From the NCBI RefSeq assembly GCF_003967355.1, contig NZ_BIFH01000020.1:272978-336977 (forward strand): a DNA stretch of 64,000 nucleotides, read 5' to 3'. The number at the start of each line of letters is the position of its first letter. The stretch's first letter is position 1. The position numbers and the translations under genes were made by a program. Below the pieces are notes generated by a model that worked only from the letters and a program-made list of their open reading frames with translations, searched no databases and was not told where the DNA came from. The stretch is from Embleya hyalina. GTDB taxonomy: Bacteria; Actinomycetota; Actinomycetes; Streptomycetales; Streptomycetaceae. Shown piece after piece: positions 18,770-29,891 of the stretch.

Positions 18770-19185
18770 CCACCGCCCACGGCACGAGCCCGGTTCGGGG
18801 TAGGTCCACCCGGCAGCGTGCCGCCGTCTCCGCGCTCCTCGACGAGATCGAGGACTTCCGCAGTGCGCAGGATCTGCACGACCTGCTCAAGCAGCGCGGC
18901 GAGGCGGTCGGTCTGACCACGGTGTACCGCACCCTCCAGGCGCTGGCGGACGCGGACGAGGTCGACGTCCTGCGCACCCAGGACGGCGAGTCGGTCTACC
19001 GTCGATGCAGCCGTGGGCACCACCACCACCTGGTCTGCCGCTCCTGCGGCCGCACCGTCGAGGTCGAGGGCCCGGCGGTCGAGCGCTGGGCGAACCGGAT
19101 CGCCGCCGAACACGGCTTCGGCGACGTCTCCCACGAACTGGAGATCTTCGGCACGTGCGCCCAGTGCGCCGACACGCCGGGCTGA
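18766..19185 (+). CDS. zur: Zinc uptake regulator (Fur family)
   Basis: A 139-residue Fur-family repressor that binds zinc and shuts off zinc uptake. The winged helix carries STRQRAAVSALL and TTVYRTLQALADADEVD. The metal-binding half has RGHHHHLVCRSCG and a second CxxC (CAQC) near the end; the two CxxC pairs make the structural zinc site. The GTG start has GAGGAGG upstream and overlaps the znuB stop by 4 nt. Being last in the operon behind two Zur-type boxes, it is probably autoregulated. Confidence 0.95.
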   Translation: MTTAHGTSPVRGRSTRQRAAVSALLDEIEDFRSAQDLHDLLKQRGEAVGLTTVYRTLQALADADEVDVLRTQDGESVYRRCSRGHHHHLVCRSCGRTVEVEGPAVERWANRIAAEHGFGDVSHELEIFGTCAQCADTPG

Positions 19186-19206
19186 CCCCGCCCGGATCGG
19201 CCTCGG

Positions 19207-19749
19207 CTACCAGCCGCCGCCCCCGGTCGTGGTGCCGCCCCACGTCCCGCCCTCGGAGCACGTGCCCGTGGGCCGCACCGTGGCCGAGCCGACCGGGTTC
19301 GGCTTCAGCACGTTGAGCTGCCCGGCCGCGATCGAACCGCCGGACAGGAACTCCGAGTAGGCGAACGTCTTGGTGATCGACTTCTTGCCCGCGGGCACGT
19401 CGATCTCCTCCTGCTTCATGCCGCCGGAGGATCCGCCGTAGGAGATGGTGATCCGGCCGCCCCGGTGCCCGTCGGCGAAGGTGATCGTGCCGATGTACGT
19501 CTCCATGAACGCGGTCCTGCACCGGACGCCGGCCAGGGTGCCGGGCGTGACGGTCAGGAACACCCCCTCGACCCGGAGATCCCCGTCGCCGGCCCTGCCG
19601 TCCGTATCGGCGGTCCCGACCGGCTCGCTCGTCTTTCCCTTCCGGTCGGCGTCCGCTCCCCGGTCCTGCTTTTGACACGCGGTCGCACCCGATACGAGTA
19701 CGCCCACGACGGCCGCCGCGACGGCGGCACGACGAATTCCCCAGCCCAT
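19207..19749 (-). CDS. Putative lipoprotein of unknown function
   Basis: A 180-residue exported protein. The signal peptide (MGWGIRRAAVAAAVVGVLVSGATAC) ends in a lipobox-like ATAC with Cys25. A charged linker rich in Asp/Lys/Gly follows, then a small beta-rich domain of about 110 residues with two further Cys. The C-terminus is Gly/Thr-rich (GGTWGGTTTGGGGW). I do not recognise the family. It is convergent with zur, whose stop lies 21 bp away. The neighbouring zinc genes make a metal-related role possible but unproven. Confidence 0.65.
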   Translation of the reverse strand: MGWGIRRAAVAAAVVGVLVSGATACQKQDRGADADRKGKTSEPVGTADTDGRAGDGDLRVEGVFLTVTPGTLAGVRCRTAFMETYIGTITFADGHRGGRITISYGGSSGGMKQEEIDVPAGKKSITKTFAYSEFLSGGSIAAGQLNVLKPNPVGSATVRPTGTCSEGGTWGGTTTGGGGW

Positions 19750-19893
19750 GACGATTCCCCCCGATGGCTCGGCGGATCGTCCTCCCCAGGCGATCCGTCC
19801 GCGAACTCACGGTAGGGGAACGGATCTTGCCGCACCGCCGCGCTCGCAGGACGCGAACGCGGCGGTGACGGGACGGTGACATCGTCACAACGC

Positions 19894-20682
19894 CTACTCG
19901 TACGGCTCCTTCGGAGTCGGCACCCGATCGACCTTGGCCGCGGTCAGCGCCGGCATCGCGTCGTCGGCCTGGACCTGGCCGTTGGGCAGCCAGCGGCCGG
20001 TGACCGTCACCCACGAGTCGGTCGGCGGGGCCGCGGCGCCGTGCACCTCGATCTTGCGCGCGAACGCGTCGGCCGCGCAGCAGCTGATCACCATCCGGGT
20101 CACGTACCAGGTGCCCGCGCTCTTGCCGGGTGTGACGAAGCCGGTGAGCTGGACGTCGCGGTCCTTCAGCGGCGCGGCGGTGTCCCACACCGAGCGGATC
20201 AGGAAATCGGCCAGGGTCATCGGCAGCGGGTCCCCCGGCGGCAGCGCGGGAAAGCCGGCGTCGTTGTTCGCGGCGGCCGGCTTGGCCACCACGTTGTCCG
20301 AGCGCGAGGCGGTGTACGACCCCAGCGCGGGCGGCGCGATCAGGAACAGCGCGAGCACCGGCAGACACAGCAGCCAGGCCGCGCGCGGGCCCGCCGAGTG
20401 GTCGTGCCCGTGCCCGGCCTCGTCGGCCGCCGGGGCGGGCGCGACGGGCTCCCCGTCCGCCGCGTGCGCGTGCCCGGCGTCCGCCGCCGGTTCCACCGCC
20501 CGCCGCTGGATCCCGTCCCGGACCGCCGAGACCAGGCCGACCAGGAGCAGGATCGCGCCCGCCGCGATCAGCGCGGGCCGCAGGCCGTCCTTGACGTAGC
20601 GCAGATACATGTCGGTCAACGAGATCCGCAGCAGCGCGCCGCCGATCAGGATCAACAACACCGCCTGAACGTCCCGCCTCAC
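19894..20682 (-). CDS. TIGR03943-family membrane protein
   Basis: A 262-residue protein with N-terminal membrane segments (ILIGGALLRISL, GLRPALIAAGAILLLVGLVSAV), a His/Ala/Pro-rich cytosolic stretch (about 70-105, including GHAHAADGE and EAGHGHDHSAG) and another helix (WLLCLPVLALFLIAPP). The C-terminal domain of about 130 residues contains VQLTGFVTPG, the double Cys RMVISCCAADA and VTVTGRWL. This matches the TIGR03943/YcgQ-like partner of UPF0718 permeases. The GTG start overlaps the permease stop (GTGA), so the two act as one unit. Confidence 0.8.
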   Translation of the reverse strand: MRRDVQAVLLILIGGALLRISLTDMYLRYVKDGLRPALIAAGAILLLVGLVSAVRDGIQRRAVEPAADAGHAHAADGEPVAPAPAADEAGHGHDHSAGPRAAWLLCLPVLALFLIAPPALGSYTASRSDNVVAKPAAANNDAGFPALPPGDPLPMTLADFLIRSVWDTAAPLKDRDVQLTGFVTPGKSAGTWYVTRMVISCCAADAFARKIEVHGAAAPPTDSWVTVTGRWLPNGQVQADDAMPALTAAKVDRVPTPKEPYE

Positions 20683-21767
20683 AACAACCACCATCCGACG
20701 ACGTAGCTCGCGACGATCGCCACCACGAACGTCGCCGAGGAGAACCGGGCCGCGAAACCGCGCCCGAAGGTGCCCGACTGGAGCGCGATCAGCTTCACGT
20801 CCACCATCGGGCCGACCACCATGAAGGCCAGTTTCGCGGTCGGCGAGAAGCCGAGCAGGCTCGCCGCCACGAACGCGTCCGCCTCCGAGCACACCGCGAG
20901 CACCACGGCCAGGAAGGCCAGCGCGAGCACCGCGAACCAGGGCGAGCCGGAGACCGCGTCGATCACGTGCTTGGGCACCGTGACGTTGAGCGTCGCGGCG
21001 GTGATCGCGCCGACCACCAGGAAGCCGCCCGCGTGCAGGAAGTCGTGCTGGAGCGCGAGCCGGAAGTTCTCCCACCTGCCGTTGCCGCCGTGATCGTGCG
21101 GACGGCGCATGGGCTTGATCCACTCCGGCCGGCCGAACCGGGCCCACAACCAGCCCATCAGCACCGCCGTGCCGAGCGAGGCGACGAAGCGGGCGAGCAC
21201 CATCTCGGGCTGCTTGGGGAAGGCGACCGCGGTCGCGGTCAGCACGATCGGGTTGATCGCGGGCGAGGACAGCAGGAACGCCAGCGCCGCGGCGGGCGCG
21301 ACCCCGCGCGCCATGAGCCCGCCGGCCACCGGCACCGACGCGCACTCGCAGCCCGGCAGGATCGCCCCGGCGGCGCCCGCGACCGGCACCGCGAGGGCTT
21401 GTCGTTCGGGCAGCACCTTGGTGAACACCGAGGGCGGTACGAACGCGGTGATCGCGGCGGACAGCAGGGTGCCCAGAACCAGGAACGGCAGCGCCTGGAC
21501 GGAGATCGCGACGAACACGGTGGCCCAGGTCTGCACCGCGGGCGTGCCGAGCCGATCCACGATCCACGGCTGCGCGAACAGCAGCACGAGCAGGGCGAGT
21601 ACGAAGAATTCGAGTTGGCCCGGCCGCCACCGCTCGGCGGGCGGGCGACCGGGTGCCGCGGACCCGGCGGTCGCGGCCGACGACTCGGCGCCACGGAGTG
21701 GCGGGGGCGCCACCCGAGCGGCGGCGGCGGGGCGCGGCGGCGCGCTCTTTTCGAACATGACGTTCAT
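20679..21767 (-). CDS. UPF0718-family permease (YraQ/YcgR-like)
   Basis: A 362-residue membrane protein with about eight helices after an Ala/Pro-rich N-terminal 45 residues. The family signature GAILPGCECASVPVAGGLMARGV is at about 134-156, and SSPAINPIVLTATAVAF follows. YraQ/UPF0718 members are putative permeases, often beside metal-homeostasis genes; their cargo is unsettled. It is coupled to the TIGR03943 gene downstream. The start codon lies inside a perfect palindrome (21752-21772). A second Met three residues later is an equally possible start. Confidence 0.83.
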   Translation of the reverse strand: MNVMFEKSAPPRPAAAARVAPPPLRGAESSAATAGSAAPGRPPAERWRPGQLEFFVLALLVLLFAQPWIVDRLGTPAVQTWATVFVAISVQALPFLVLGTLLSAAITAFVPPSVFTKVLPERQALAVPVAGAAGAILPGCECASVPVAGGLMARGVAPAAALAFLLSSPAINPIVLTATAVAFPKQPEMVLARFVASLGTAVLMGWLWARFGRPEWIKPMRRPHDHGGNGRWENFRLALQHDFLHAGGFLVVGAITAATLNVTVPKHVIDAVSGSPWFAVLALAFLAVVLAVCSEADAFVAASLLGFSPTAKLAFMVVGPMVDVKLIALQSGTFGRGFAARFSSATFVVAIVASYVVGWWLL

Positions 21768-21772
21768 GTTCG
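21752..21772. promoter_or_regulatory. Perfect palindrome over the permease start codon
   Basis: CGAACATGA (21752-21760) and its exact complement TCATGTTCG (21764-21772) flank a 3-nt centre. It covers the first codons of the permease gene and is a likely operator. The sequence differs from the two Zur-type boxes upstream of znuA. Confidence 0.5.
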
Positions 21773-21891
21773 CATCGATCGCGACGCCGCCGCTCGCTCC
21801 ACACCCCGCTTTGCGAAGCTTTCACGCTTCGGCAGTCGCGACTTCGGGAGTCGGCCGGCCGAGAACCGGCATTTCGGGCCGTCGAGCCCAA

Positions 21892-21927
21892 GGGCCCGAG
21901 ACCCGGGCCTCGGGCCCGAGACCCGGG
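21892..21927 (-). terminator. Palindromic repeat after uppS
   Basis: Two exact 16-bp copies of GGGCCCGAGACCCGGG (21892-21907 and 21912-21927), 20 bp apart, which can fold into GC-rich hairpins 11 bp after the uppS stop. Probably the uppS terminator. Confidence 0.55.
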
Positions 21928-21937
21928 AGCCCGAGTC

Positions 21938-22825
21938 TCAGGAGCCCGACGACACCGGTTCCGGCGCGGTGACCGCGTTCGGCAGCGCGCCGCCGTAGCG
22001 GCGGTCGCGCGACGCGTACGTCTCGCACGCCTGCCACATGTGCCGCCGGTCGAAGTCCGGCCACAACACGTCGAGGAAGACCATCTCGGCGTAGGCGGAC
22101 TGCCACAGCAGGAAGTTGGAGGTGCGCTGCTCACCGGAGGAGCGGATGAACAGATCGACATCCGGCATGTCCGGTTCGTCGAGATACTTGGCGAACGTCT
22201 TCTCGTCGACCTTCTTCGGGTCGAGCCGGCCCGCCTTGACGTCCTCGGCGATCAGCGCGGCGGCGTCCGCGATCTCGGCCCGTCCGCCGTAGTTGATGCA
22301 CATCGCCAGGGTCAGGCGGGTGTTGTCCTTGGTGCGCTCCTCGGCGATCTCCAACTCCTTGATCACGCTCGCCCACAACCGGGGTCGCCGGCCGCACCAG
22401 CGGATCCGCACACCGAGTTCGTCCATCTCGTCGATCCGGCGGTGGATCGTGTCGATGTTGAAGCCCATCAGGAAGCGCACCTCCTCGGGCGAGCGCTTCC
22501 AGTTCTCGGTGGAGAACGCGTACGCGGAGACGTACTTGACGCCGATCTGGGCGGCGCCCTCGACCACGTCGAACAACGACGCCTCGCCCGCGGTGTGCCC
22601 GTCGGTGCGGGCCAGGCCGCGCTCCTTGGCCCAGCGGCCGTTGCCGTCCATCACCAGCGCGACATGCCTGGGCACCAGATCGGCCGGGATGTCCGGCGGC
22701 AGCGCGCCCTCGGCGTGCGGCTTGGGGTCGCGGTAGTGCCGCTGCTCGCGAGCGGCCCGGGCGGGCGCCGACTCGGCCCGCCGACGGCGGGGGAACAGGC
22801 CGAAGCGGCCACGCGACTGACTCAC
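21938..22825 (-). CDS. uppS: Isoprenyl transferase (undecaprenyl diphosphate synthase type)
   Basis: A 295-residue cis-prenyltransferase that makes the long-chain polyprenyl diphosphate carrier for peptidoglycan. Motifs: [17 protein letters not shown] with the catalytic Asp60, [13 protein letters not shown], and the C-terminal [20 protein letters not shown] basic N-terminal ~45 residues precede the domain. The GTG start overlaps the recO stop (GTGA). Chain length cannot be read from the sequence. Confidence 0.95.
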   Translation of the reverse strand: MSQSRGRFGLFPRRRRAESAPARAAREQRHYRDPKPHAEGALPPDIPADLVPRHVALVMDGNGRWAKERGLARTDGHTAGEASLFDVVEGAAQIGVKYVSAYAFSTENWKRSPEEVRFLMGFNIDTIHRRIDEMDELGVRIRWCGRRPRLWASVIKELEIAEERTKDNTRLTLAMCINYGGRAEIADAAALIAEDVKAGRLDPKKVDEKTFAKYLDEPDMPDVDLFIRSSGEQRTSNFLLWQSAYAEMVFLDVLWPDFDRRHMWQACETYASRDRRYGGALPNAVTAPEPVSSGS

Positions 22826-23574
22826 GATCTCTCCACCAATCTCAACGAGCGGATACCCCGCTCCAGGTGCCATTGCAGATACGCGGCCACCAGGCCGCTG
22901 CCCTCGCGCCGGTGCCGCGGCTCGCTCGCGTCGGCTCGGCCCCAGTCGCCGGTCAACAGCGCACCGAGCAGGGAAAGGGTCTCGGGTGAGGGTACGACGG
23001 ATCCGGCCGGCCGGCAGTCGCCGCACACCGTCCCGCCGCCCTGGACGGTGAAGAACCGGTTCGGTCCGTCCAGGCCGCAGCGGGCGCAGTCGGCGAAACT
23101 CGGCGCGTAGCCGGCCACCGCGAGCGAGCGCAGCAGGAACGCGTCGAGGACCAGACCGGGCTCGTGGGTGCCCGACGCCAGCGTGCGCAGCGCGCCGATC
23201 AGCAGCAGGTATTGCTGCAACGCGGGCTGGCCGCGCTCGTGGTCGGTCAGGCGCTCGGCGGTCTCCAGGATCGCCGTGCCCGAGGTGTACGCGGCGTAGT
23301 CGAGCGCGAGCCGACCGCCGTACGCGCCCAGGGTCTCGGCCTGCGTGATGATCGGCAGGCCGCGCCCGGGGAAGTCGCTGCCCCGGGTGAAGAACTGGAC
23401 GTCGACGTGGGCGAACGGCTCCACCCGGGCGCCGAACTTGGACTTGGTCTTGCGCACCCCGCGCGCCACGGCGCGCACTATCCCGTGGTCGCGGGTCAAC
23501 AGGGTGATGATGCGGTCGGCCTCACCCAACTTCTGGGCTCGCAACACGACACCCTCGTCACGGAGGAGGCTCAT
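22822..23574 (-). CDS. recO: DNA repair protein RecO
   Basis: A 250-residue RecFOR-pathway protein that helps load RecA and anneals SSB-coated strands. An N-terminal OB fold ([21 protein letters not shown]) is followed by the helical domain and a four-Cys zinc site (CARCG and CGDC) at about 178-200. Length fits. It is transcribed with uppS downstream, overlapping by 4 nt. Confidence 0.95.
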   Translation of the reverse strand: MSLLRDEGVVLRAQKLGEADRIITLLTRDHGIVRAVARGVRKTKSKFGARVEPFAHVDVQFFTRGSDFPGRGLPIITQAETLGAYGGRLALDYAAYTSGTAILETAERLTDHERGQPALQQYLLLIGALRTLASGTHEPGLVLDAFLLRSLAVAGYAPSFADCARCGLDGPNRFFTVQGGGTVCGDCRPAGSVVPSPETLSLLGALLTGDWGRADASEPRHRREGSGLVAAYLQWHLERGIRSLRLVERS

Positions 23575-23637
23575 GCTCCCATTGTGCCGCGCGCGGCCGA
23601 CGTACCGCGTCGGCCGGTCCCCTCGCGGGCCCGCGGG

Positions 23638-24246
23638 TCACGGGCCCGCGAGCACGTGGTCGACGCGGGCGCGGCCGAGCCCGAGTTGGTCGCCGGCGTG
23701 GTACAGGATCACCCGATGCGCCGGGTCGTACGCCCCGCAGGCCAGCGCCACCCGGGCCGCGACGCCGACCAGGTGCTCGCGCCCGGCGACGGCGAGGTGC
23801 GGGGCGATCTCGGCGAGCGCCCACGCGGTGTCCTGGGGCAGGTGCGCGCCGACGTCGACGGCGAGCGCGCACGCGTCGTAGCTCGGCATGCCGGCGGCCC
23901 GCACCGCCTCGACCGCCGCCGCACGGACCGCGTCCACCTCCTGCGGCTCGTCGTCGACGGCGGCCACCACGGCCACCACCAGCGTGCGCACCGCCTCGCG
24001 CAGGAGCAGGGTCAGCGCCCGGGCGGTCGGCGTCTCGAGGACCGCGACGTCGTGCCGGGTGCAGCACACCGCGCACTCGACGCCGGAGCCGGCCCGCCCG
24101 AGCGGGATCAGCGCGACGCCGAACAGCACGAGCCGACGCCGACCGCCGCCCTTGCGAAAGCGCCGATCGCCTCCGCACGCCGGACAGTGGAACTCGCCGT
24201 CACCGATCGCCGATCGGATGGTCCGGATGCCCACGACGAAGAACAT
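23638..24246 (-). CDS. TerB-like protein with N-terminal zinc ribbon
   Basis: A 202-residue protein. MFFVVGIRTIRSAIGDGEFHCPACGGDRRF places a CxxC at 21/24, and ECAVCC near 57-62 completes a zinc-ribbon-like cluster. The remainder is an Ala-rich helical domain with acidic residues resembling actinobacterial TerB-family annotations. Molecular function is unknown. I chose the Met at 24246, where the conserved FFVVGIRT begins. The gene lies just upstream of recO on the same strand (63 bp). Confidence 0.6.
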   Translation of the reverse strand: MFFVVGIRTIRSAIGDGEFHCPACGGDRRFRKGGGRRRLVLFGVALIPLGRAGSGVECAVCCTRHDVAVLETPTARALTLLLREAVRTLVVAVVAAVDDEPQEVDAVRAAAVEAVRAAGMPSYDACALAVDVGAHLPQDTAWALAEIAPHLAVAGREHLVGVAARVALACGAYDPAHRVILYHAGDQLGLGRARVDHVLAGP

Positions 24247-24426
24247 GGTGCCGCCCCCTGCGTCCCGCGCGGCGGAGAGCCTTCTGCCCGCCTGCTTCGA
24301 TGCTGCCACGAATTTCACGAAGCGTCATCGAAAGCGGACAGATGGTTACTTTTTCCCGGCGCGGAACGGGGCTGACCTGCATCGGAGCCGATCGGGTCGG
24401 CGAGGATCGGCAGGGGCCGACGGACG

Positions 24427-25374
24427 TCAGTAGGGCCGGTCGCCCAGGATCGCCGCGCGCTCCATCACCCGCACGTGCGGGTGGTAGTCGTTGACCGCGT
24501 AGTGCTGGGTGGCCCGGTTGTCCCAGAAGGCGACCGTGTCCGGCGCCCAGCGCAGCCGGACCTGGTACTCGGGCGTCATCGCCTGCCGGAACAGCACCCC
24601 GAGCAGTTCCTCGCTCTCCGCCTCGGGCAGCCCGACGATGTGGTCGGTGAAGATCCCGTTGACGAACAGCGTGCGTCGACCGGTCACGGGGTGGGTGCGC
24701 ACCACGGGGTGCTCCACCGGCGGGAACTCCCGGCGCCTGGCCGCCAGTTGCTCGGCGTCGAGACCGTGCCCGAAGGCCAGGGTGAAGTCGTGCACGGCGG
24801 TCAGGCCGGCCAGTCGCTCCTTCAGGTCGGCCGGCAGCGCGTCGTAGGCGGCGCCCATGTCCGCCCAGACCGTGTCACCGCCCCGCTCGGGCACCTCGAC
24901 CGCGCGCAACACCGAGCCGAGCGCGGGCCGTTCGCGCCAGGTGACGTCGGTGTGCCAGATGTTCTCCACGCCCACCGAGGCGGCGTCCTTGGCGAATCGC
25001 ACCACCTCGGGCACGTCCCCCTGCCCGAGGAAGGGGTGCACCTCCAACTCGCCCCACAGGCGGGCGAAGGCGCAGTGCTGCGCGGGGGTGATCGGCTGGT
25101 CCCGAAAGAACAGCACCTTCCATTCGAGCAGGGCGCGGTCGAGTTCGGCGAACAGTTCGGGGCCCACCGGTTCGGCGAGCGAGACGCCGCGGATCTCGGC
25201 GCCGATCAGGTCGCCGTACGGGACGAGTTCGAACCGGGTGTACGGCTCGGACCCGACGCCCTCGGGTAGCCGGCGCAGCGGTCGCGGTCCCGGCATCAGG
25301 CCGCGGTCGGCGATCCGACCGCGCCCGGGGGCGGCGGGCGCGGCGGGGGTACCGGGGGCGGTGGATGACGTCAT
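24427..25374 (-). CDS. TauD/TfdA-family Fe(II)/2-oxoglutarate dioxygenase
   Basis: A 315-residue enzyme that couples 2-oxoglutarate decarboxylation to substrate oxidation. The iron triad is visible: His141 and Asp143 in WHTDVTW, and His291 in QHYAVNDY. A C-terminal Arg in VRVMERAA binds 2-oxoglutarate. FFRDQPITPAQHCAFARLWG and FVNGIFTDHIVGL fit taurine/alkylsulfonate-type dioxygenases. The true substrate is not deducible. A palindrome 33 bp upstream probably controls it. Sulfur-metabolism partners are not visible nearby. Confidence 0.9.
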   Translation of the reverse strand: MTSSTAPGTPAAPAAPGRGRIADRGLMPGPRPLRRLPEGVGSEPYTRFELVPYGDLIGAEIRGVSLAEPVGPELFAELDRALLEWKVLFFRDQPITPAQHCAFARLWGELEVHPFLGQGDVPEVVRFAKDAASVGVENIWHTDVTWRERPALGSVLRAVEVPERGGDTVWADMGAAYDALPADLKERLAGLTAVHDFTLAFGHGLDAEQLAARRREFPPVEHPVVRTHPVTGRRTLFVNGIFTDHIVGLPEAESEELLGVLFRQAMTPEYQVRLRWAPDTVAFWDNRATQHYAVNDYHPHVRVMERAAILGDRPY

Positions 25375-25406
25375 GGCAGAGCCCTCCCTGGAGTAGAGGG
25401 CCGCAC

Positions 25407-25426
25407 TTTAACTCAGCCGAGTTAAA
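25407..25426. promoter_or_regulatory. Palindromic operator upstream of the TauD-type gene
   Basis: A perfect 8-bp inverted repeat, TTTAACTC (25407-25414) and GAGTTAAA (25419-25426), with an AGCC centre. It is an AT-rich island 33 bp upstream of the dioxygenase ATG and likely overlaps its promoter. Confidence 0.6.
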
Positions 25427-25457
25427 TGGGGAATGGCGTCGAACCGGCCGGACACGA

Positions 25458-25501
25458 CGAGAACGGCGGCCCCCGGTCGCCCGGGAACCGCCGTCGTCTC
25501 G
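25458..25501 (-). terminator. Stem-loop downstream of leuA
   Basis: CGAGAACGGCGG (25458-25469) pairs with the complement at 25488-25501 with a small bulge; the GC-rich loop can pair internally. It lies 17 bp after the leuA stop. Confidence 0.65.
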
Positions 25502-25517
25502 CCTCACCGCGTCGAGG

Positions 25518-28338
<2,821 letters not shown>

Positions 28339-28356
28339 CCCGCCCCTTCGGGCGGG
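28339..28356. terminator. Short perfect hairpin after the repeat membrane protein
   Basis: CCCGCCC/GGGCGGG with a CTTC loop starting at the base after the stop codon. It lies between two convergent genes (era follows on the other strand) and can end both. Confidence 0.7.
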
Positions 28357-28377
28357 ATTGCGAGGGCGGGCTCGGGG

Positions 28378-29328
28378 TCAGAAACCGAGCTTGCGCAGCT
28401 GCTTGGGGTCGCGCTGCCAGTCCTTGGCCACCTTCACGTGAAGGTCCAGGTAGACGGGCGTCCCGAGCAGCGCCTCGATCTGCTTGCGGGCGCGCGTGCC
28501 CACGTCCTTGAGCCGCCCGCCCTTGTGCCCGATGACGATCGCCTTCTGGCTGGGCCGCTCGACGTAGAGGTTCGCGTGCACGTCGAGCAGCGGCTTGTCG
28601 GCGGGCCGGTCCTCGCGCGGGATCATCTCCTCGATGACCACCGCGAGCGAGTGCGGCAGTTCGTCGCGCACACCTTCGAGCGCCGCCTCGCGGATCAGCT
28701 CCGCGGCCATCACCATCTCGGGCTCGTCGGTCAGCTCGCCGTCCGGGTACAGCGGCGGGCCGGCCGGCAGCAGCGGCATCAGCAGGTCGGCGACCAGGGT
28801 CACCTGGCTGTCGCCGACCGCGGAGACCGGGATGATCTCGGCCCACTCGATGCCGACGTCCTCGCCCATCTTCTGCACCGCGAGCAACTGCTGGACCAGC
28901 GTCTGCGGGTCCACGAGGTCGGTCTTGGTGACGATCGCGACCTTGGGCGTGCGCTTGGCCTCGGCCAGCTCGGCCGCGATGAAACGGTCGCCGGGACCGA
29001 CCTTCTGATCGGCCGGGATGCAGAAGCCGATCACGTCGACCTCCGCCCAGGTGGCCCGGACCAGGTCGTTGAGCCGCTGGCCGAGCAGGGTGCGCGGCTT
29101 GTGCAGGCCGGGGGTGTCGACCAGGACGAGCTGGCCGTCGGGGCGGTGCACGATGCCGCGCACCGTGTGCCGGGTGGTCTGGGGGCGGCCCGACGTGATC
29201 GCCACCTTGGTGCCCACCAGCGCGTTCGTCAGGGTGGACTTGCCGGCGTTGGGGCGGCCCACGAAGCACGCGAAGCCCGAGCGGTGGACGGGTGCGGAGG
29301 GGTTGGGGCGATCACTCATGGGTGACAT
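28378..29328 (-). CDS. era: GTPase Era
   Basis: A 316-residue GTPase that helps mature 16S rRNA and the 30S subunit. G1 is GRPNAGKST (24-32), switch I contains PQTTRHTVRG, G3 is DTPG, and G4 is TKTD. The C-terminal KH domain has AIVIGHKGGRLKDVGTRAR. Length is normal. A second Met at residue 4 (29319) is an alternative start. It is last in the long minus-strand cluster from hrcA. Confidence 0.97.
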   Translation of the reverse strand: MSPMSDRPNPSAPVHRSGFACFVGRPNAGKSTLTNALVGTKVAITSGRPQTTRHTVRGIVHRPDGQLVLVDTPGLHKPRTLLGQRLNDLVRATWAEVDVIGFCIPADQKVGPGDRFIAAELAEAKRTPKVAIVTKTDLVDPQTLVQQLLAVQKMGEDVGIEWAEIIPVSAVGDSQVTLVADLLMPLLPAGPPLYPDGELTDEPEMVMAAELIREAALEGVRDELPHSLAVVIEEMIPREDRPADKPLLDVHANLYVERPSQKAIVIGHKGGRLKDVGTRARKQIEALLGTPVYLDLHVKVAKDWQRDPKQLRKLGF

Positions 29329-29411
29329 TGTCGCTCAAGCCGCGAGCGTTCCTCGCCGCGCGGGTCGGTCGCGGTCGCGCCGGCCGGGGGGAGGCGGGCC
29401 CGGGGGCGGCC

Positions 29412-29771
29412 TCAGACCGTCACGATCGTGCGCACGACCGCGTCCGGACCGGCGGACAGGATCGGCGTGCCGGCGCCGCCGAGGTCGCGCACCGCGTCCC
29501 GGTCGGCCTCGGTCACGGTGTCGTCGGTCCCGACGATCGCCGCCGCCTCCAGGCCGCGCGCGCCGCCCGCGACGGCCATCGCGACCGCCGTGCGCAGCGC
29601 GGACAGCTCCAGCGAGGGCAGCGCGACCGTCGACGCGGTGTAGGTGCGCCCGGTCTCGTCCCGTACCGCGGCCCCCTCGTCGGCCCCGTTGCGCGCCCGG
29701 GTGGCCCGGGCCAGCGTGACGATCTTGGCGTCCTCGGGGTCGACGACGAACTCGGGCGTCTCGGCGCTCAC
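29412..29771 (-). CDS. Cytidine-deaminase-like protein lacking the catalytic motifs
   Basis: A 119-residue protein in the place where Streptomyces carries a 'cytidine deaminase' gene between the CorC-type gene and era. It keeps the general fold pattern (GAAVRDETGRTYTASTVALPSLELSALRTAVAMAVAGG split around residue 50). The zinc ligands are gone: the C/H-A-E motif reads S-L-E-L, and there is no PCxxC. An enzymatic role as deaminase is therefore unlikely. The GTG at 29771 follows AGGAGAG. Confidence 0.65.
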   Translation of the reverse strand: MSAETPEFVVDPEDAKIVTLARATRARNGADEGAAVRDETGRTYTASTVALPSLELSALRTAVAMAVAGGARGLEAAAIVGTDDTVTEADRDAVRDLGGAGTPILSAGPDAVVRTIVTV

Positions 29772-29891
29772 GGGGGCTCTCCTGTTCGGCGCGGTACGAA
29801 TGCCGACACAGTAACTTGCCACCGCCGATGCCCGGTGGACCGGTCCGGACCGGTCCACCGAGCCGTCGTCACCGCCCCCGCCGACCGGACG

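Noticed and set aside
29412..29771. Calling this gene an active cytidine deaminase
   Set aside because: The zinc-binding C/H-A-E and PCxxC motifs are absent, so only a degenerate relative is claimed.
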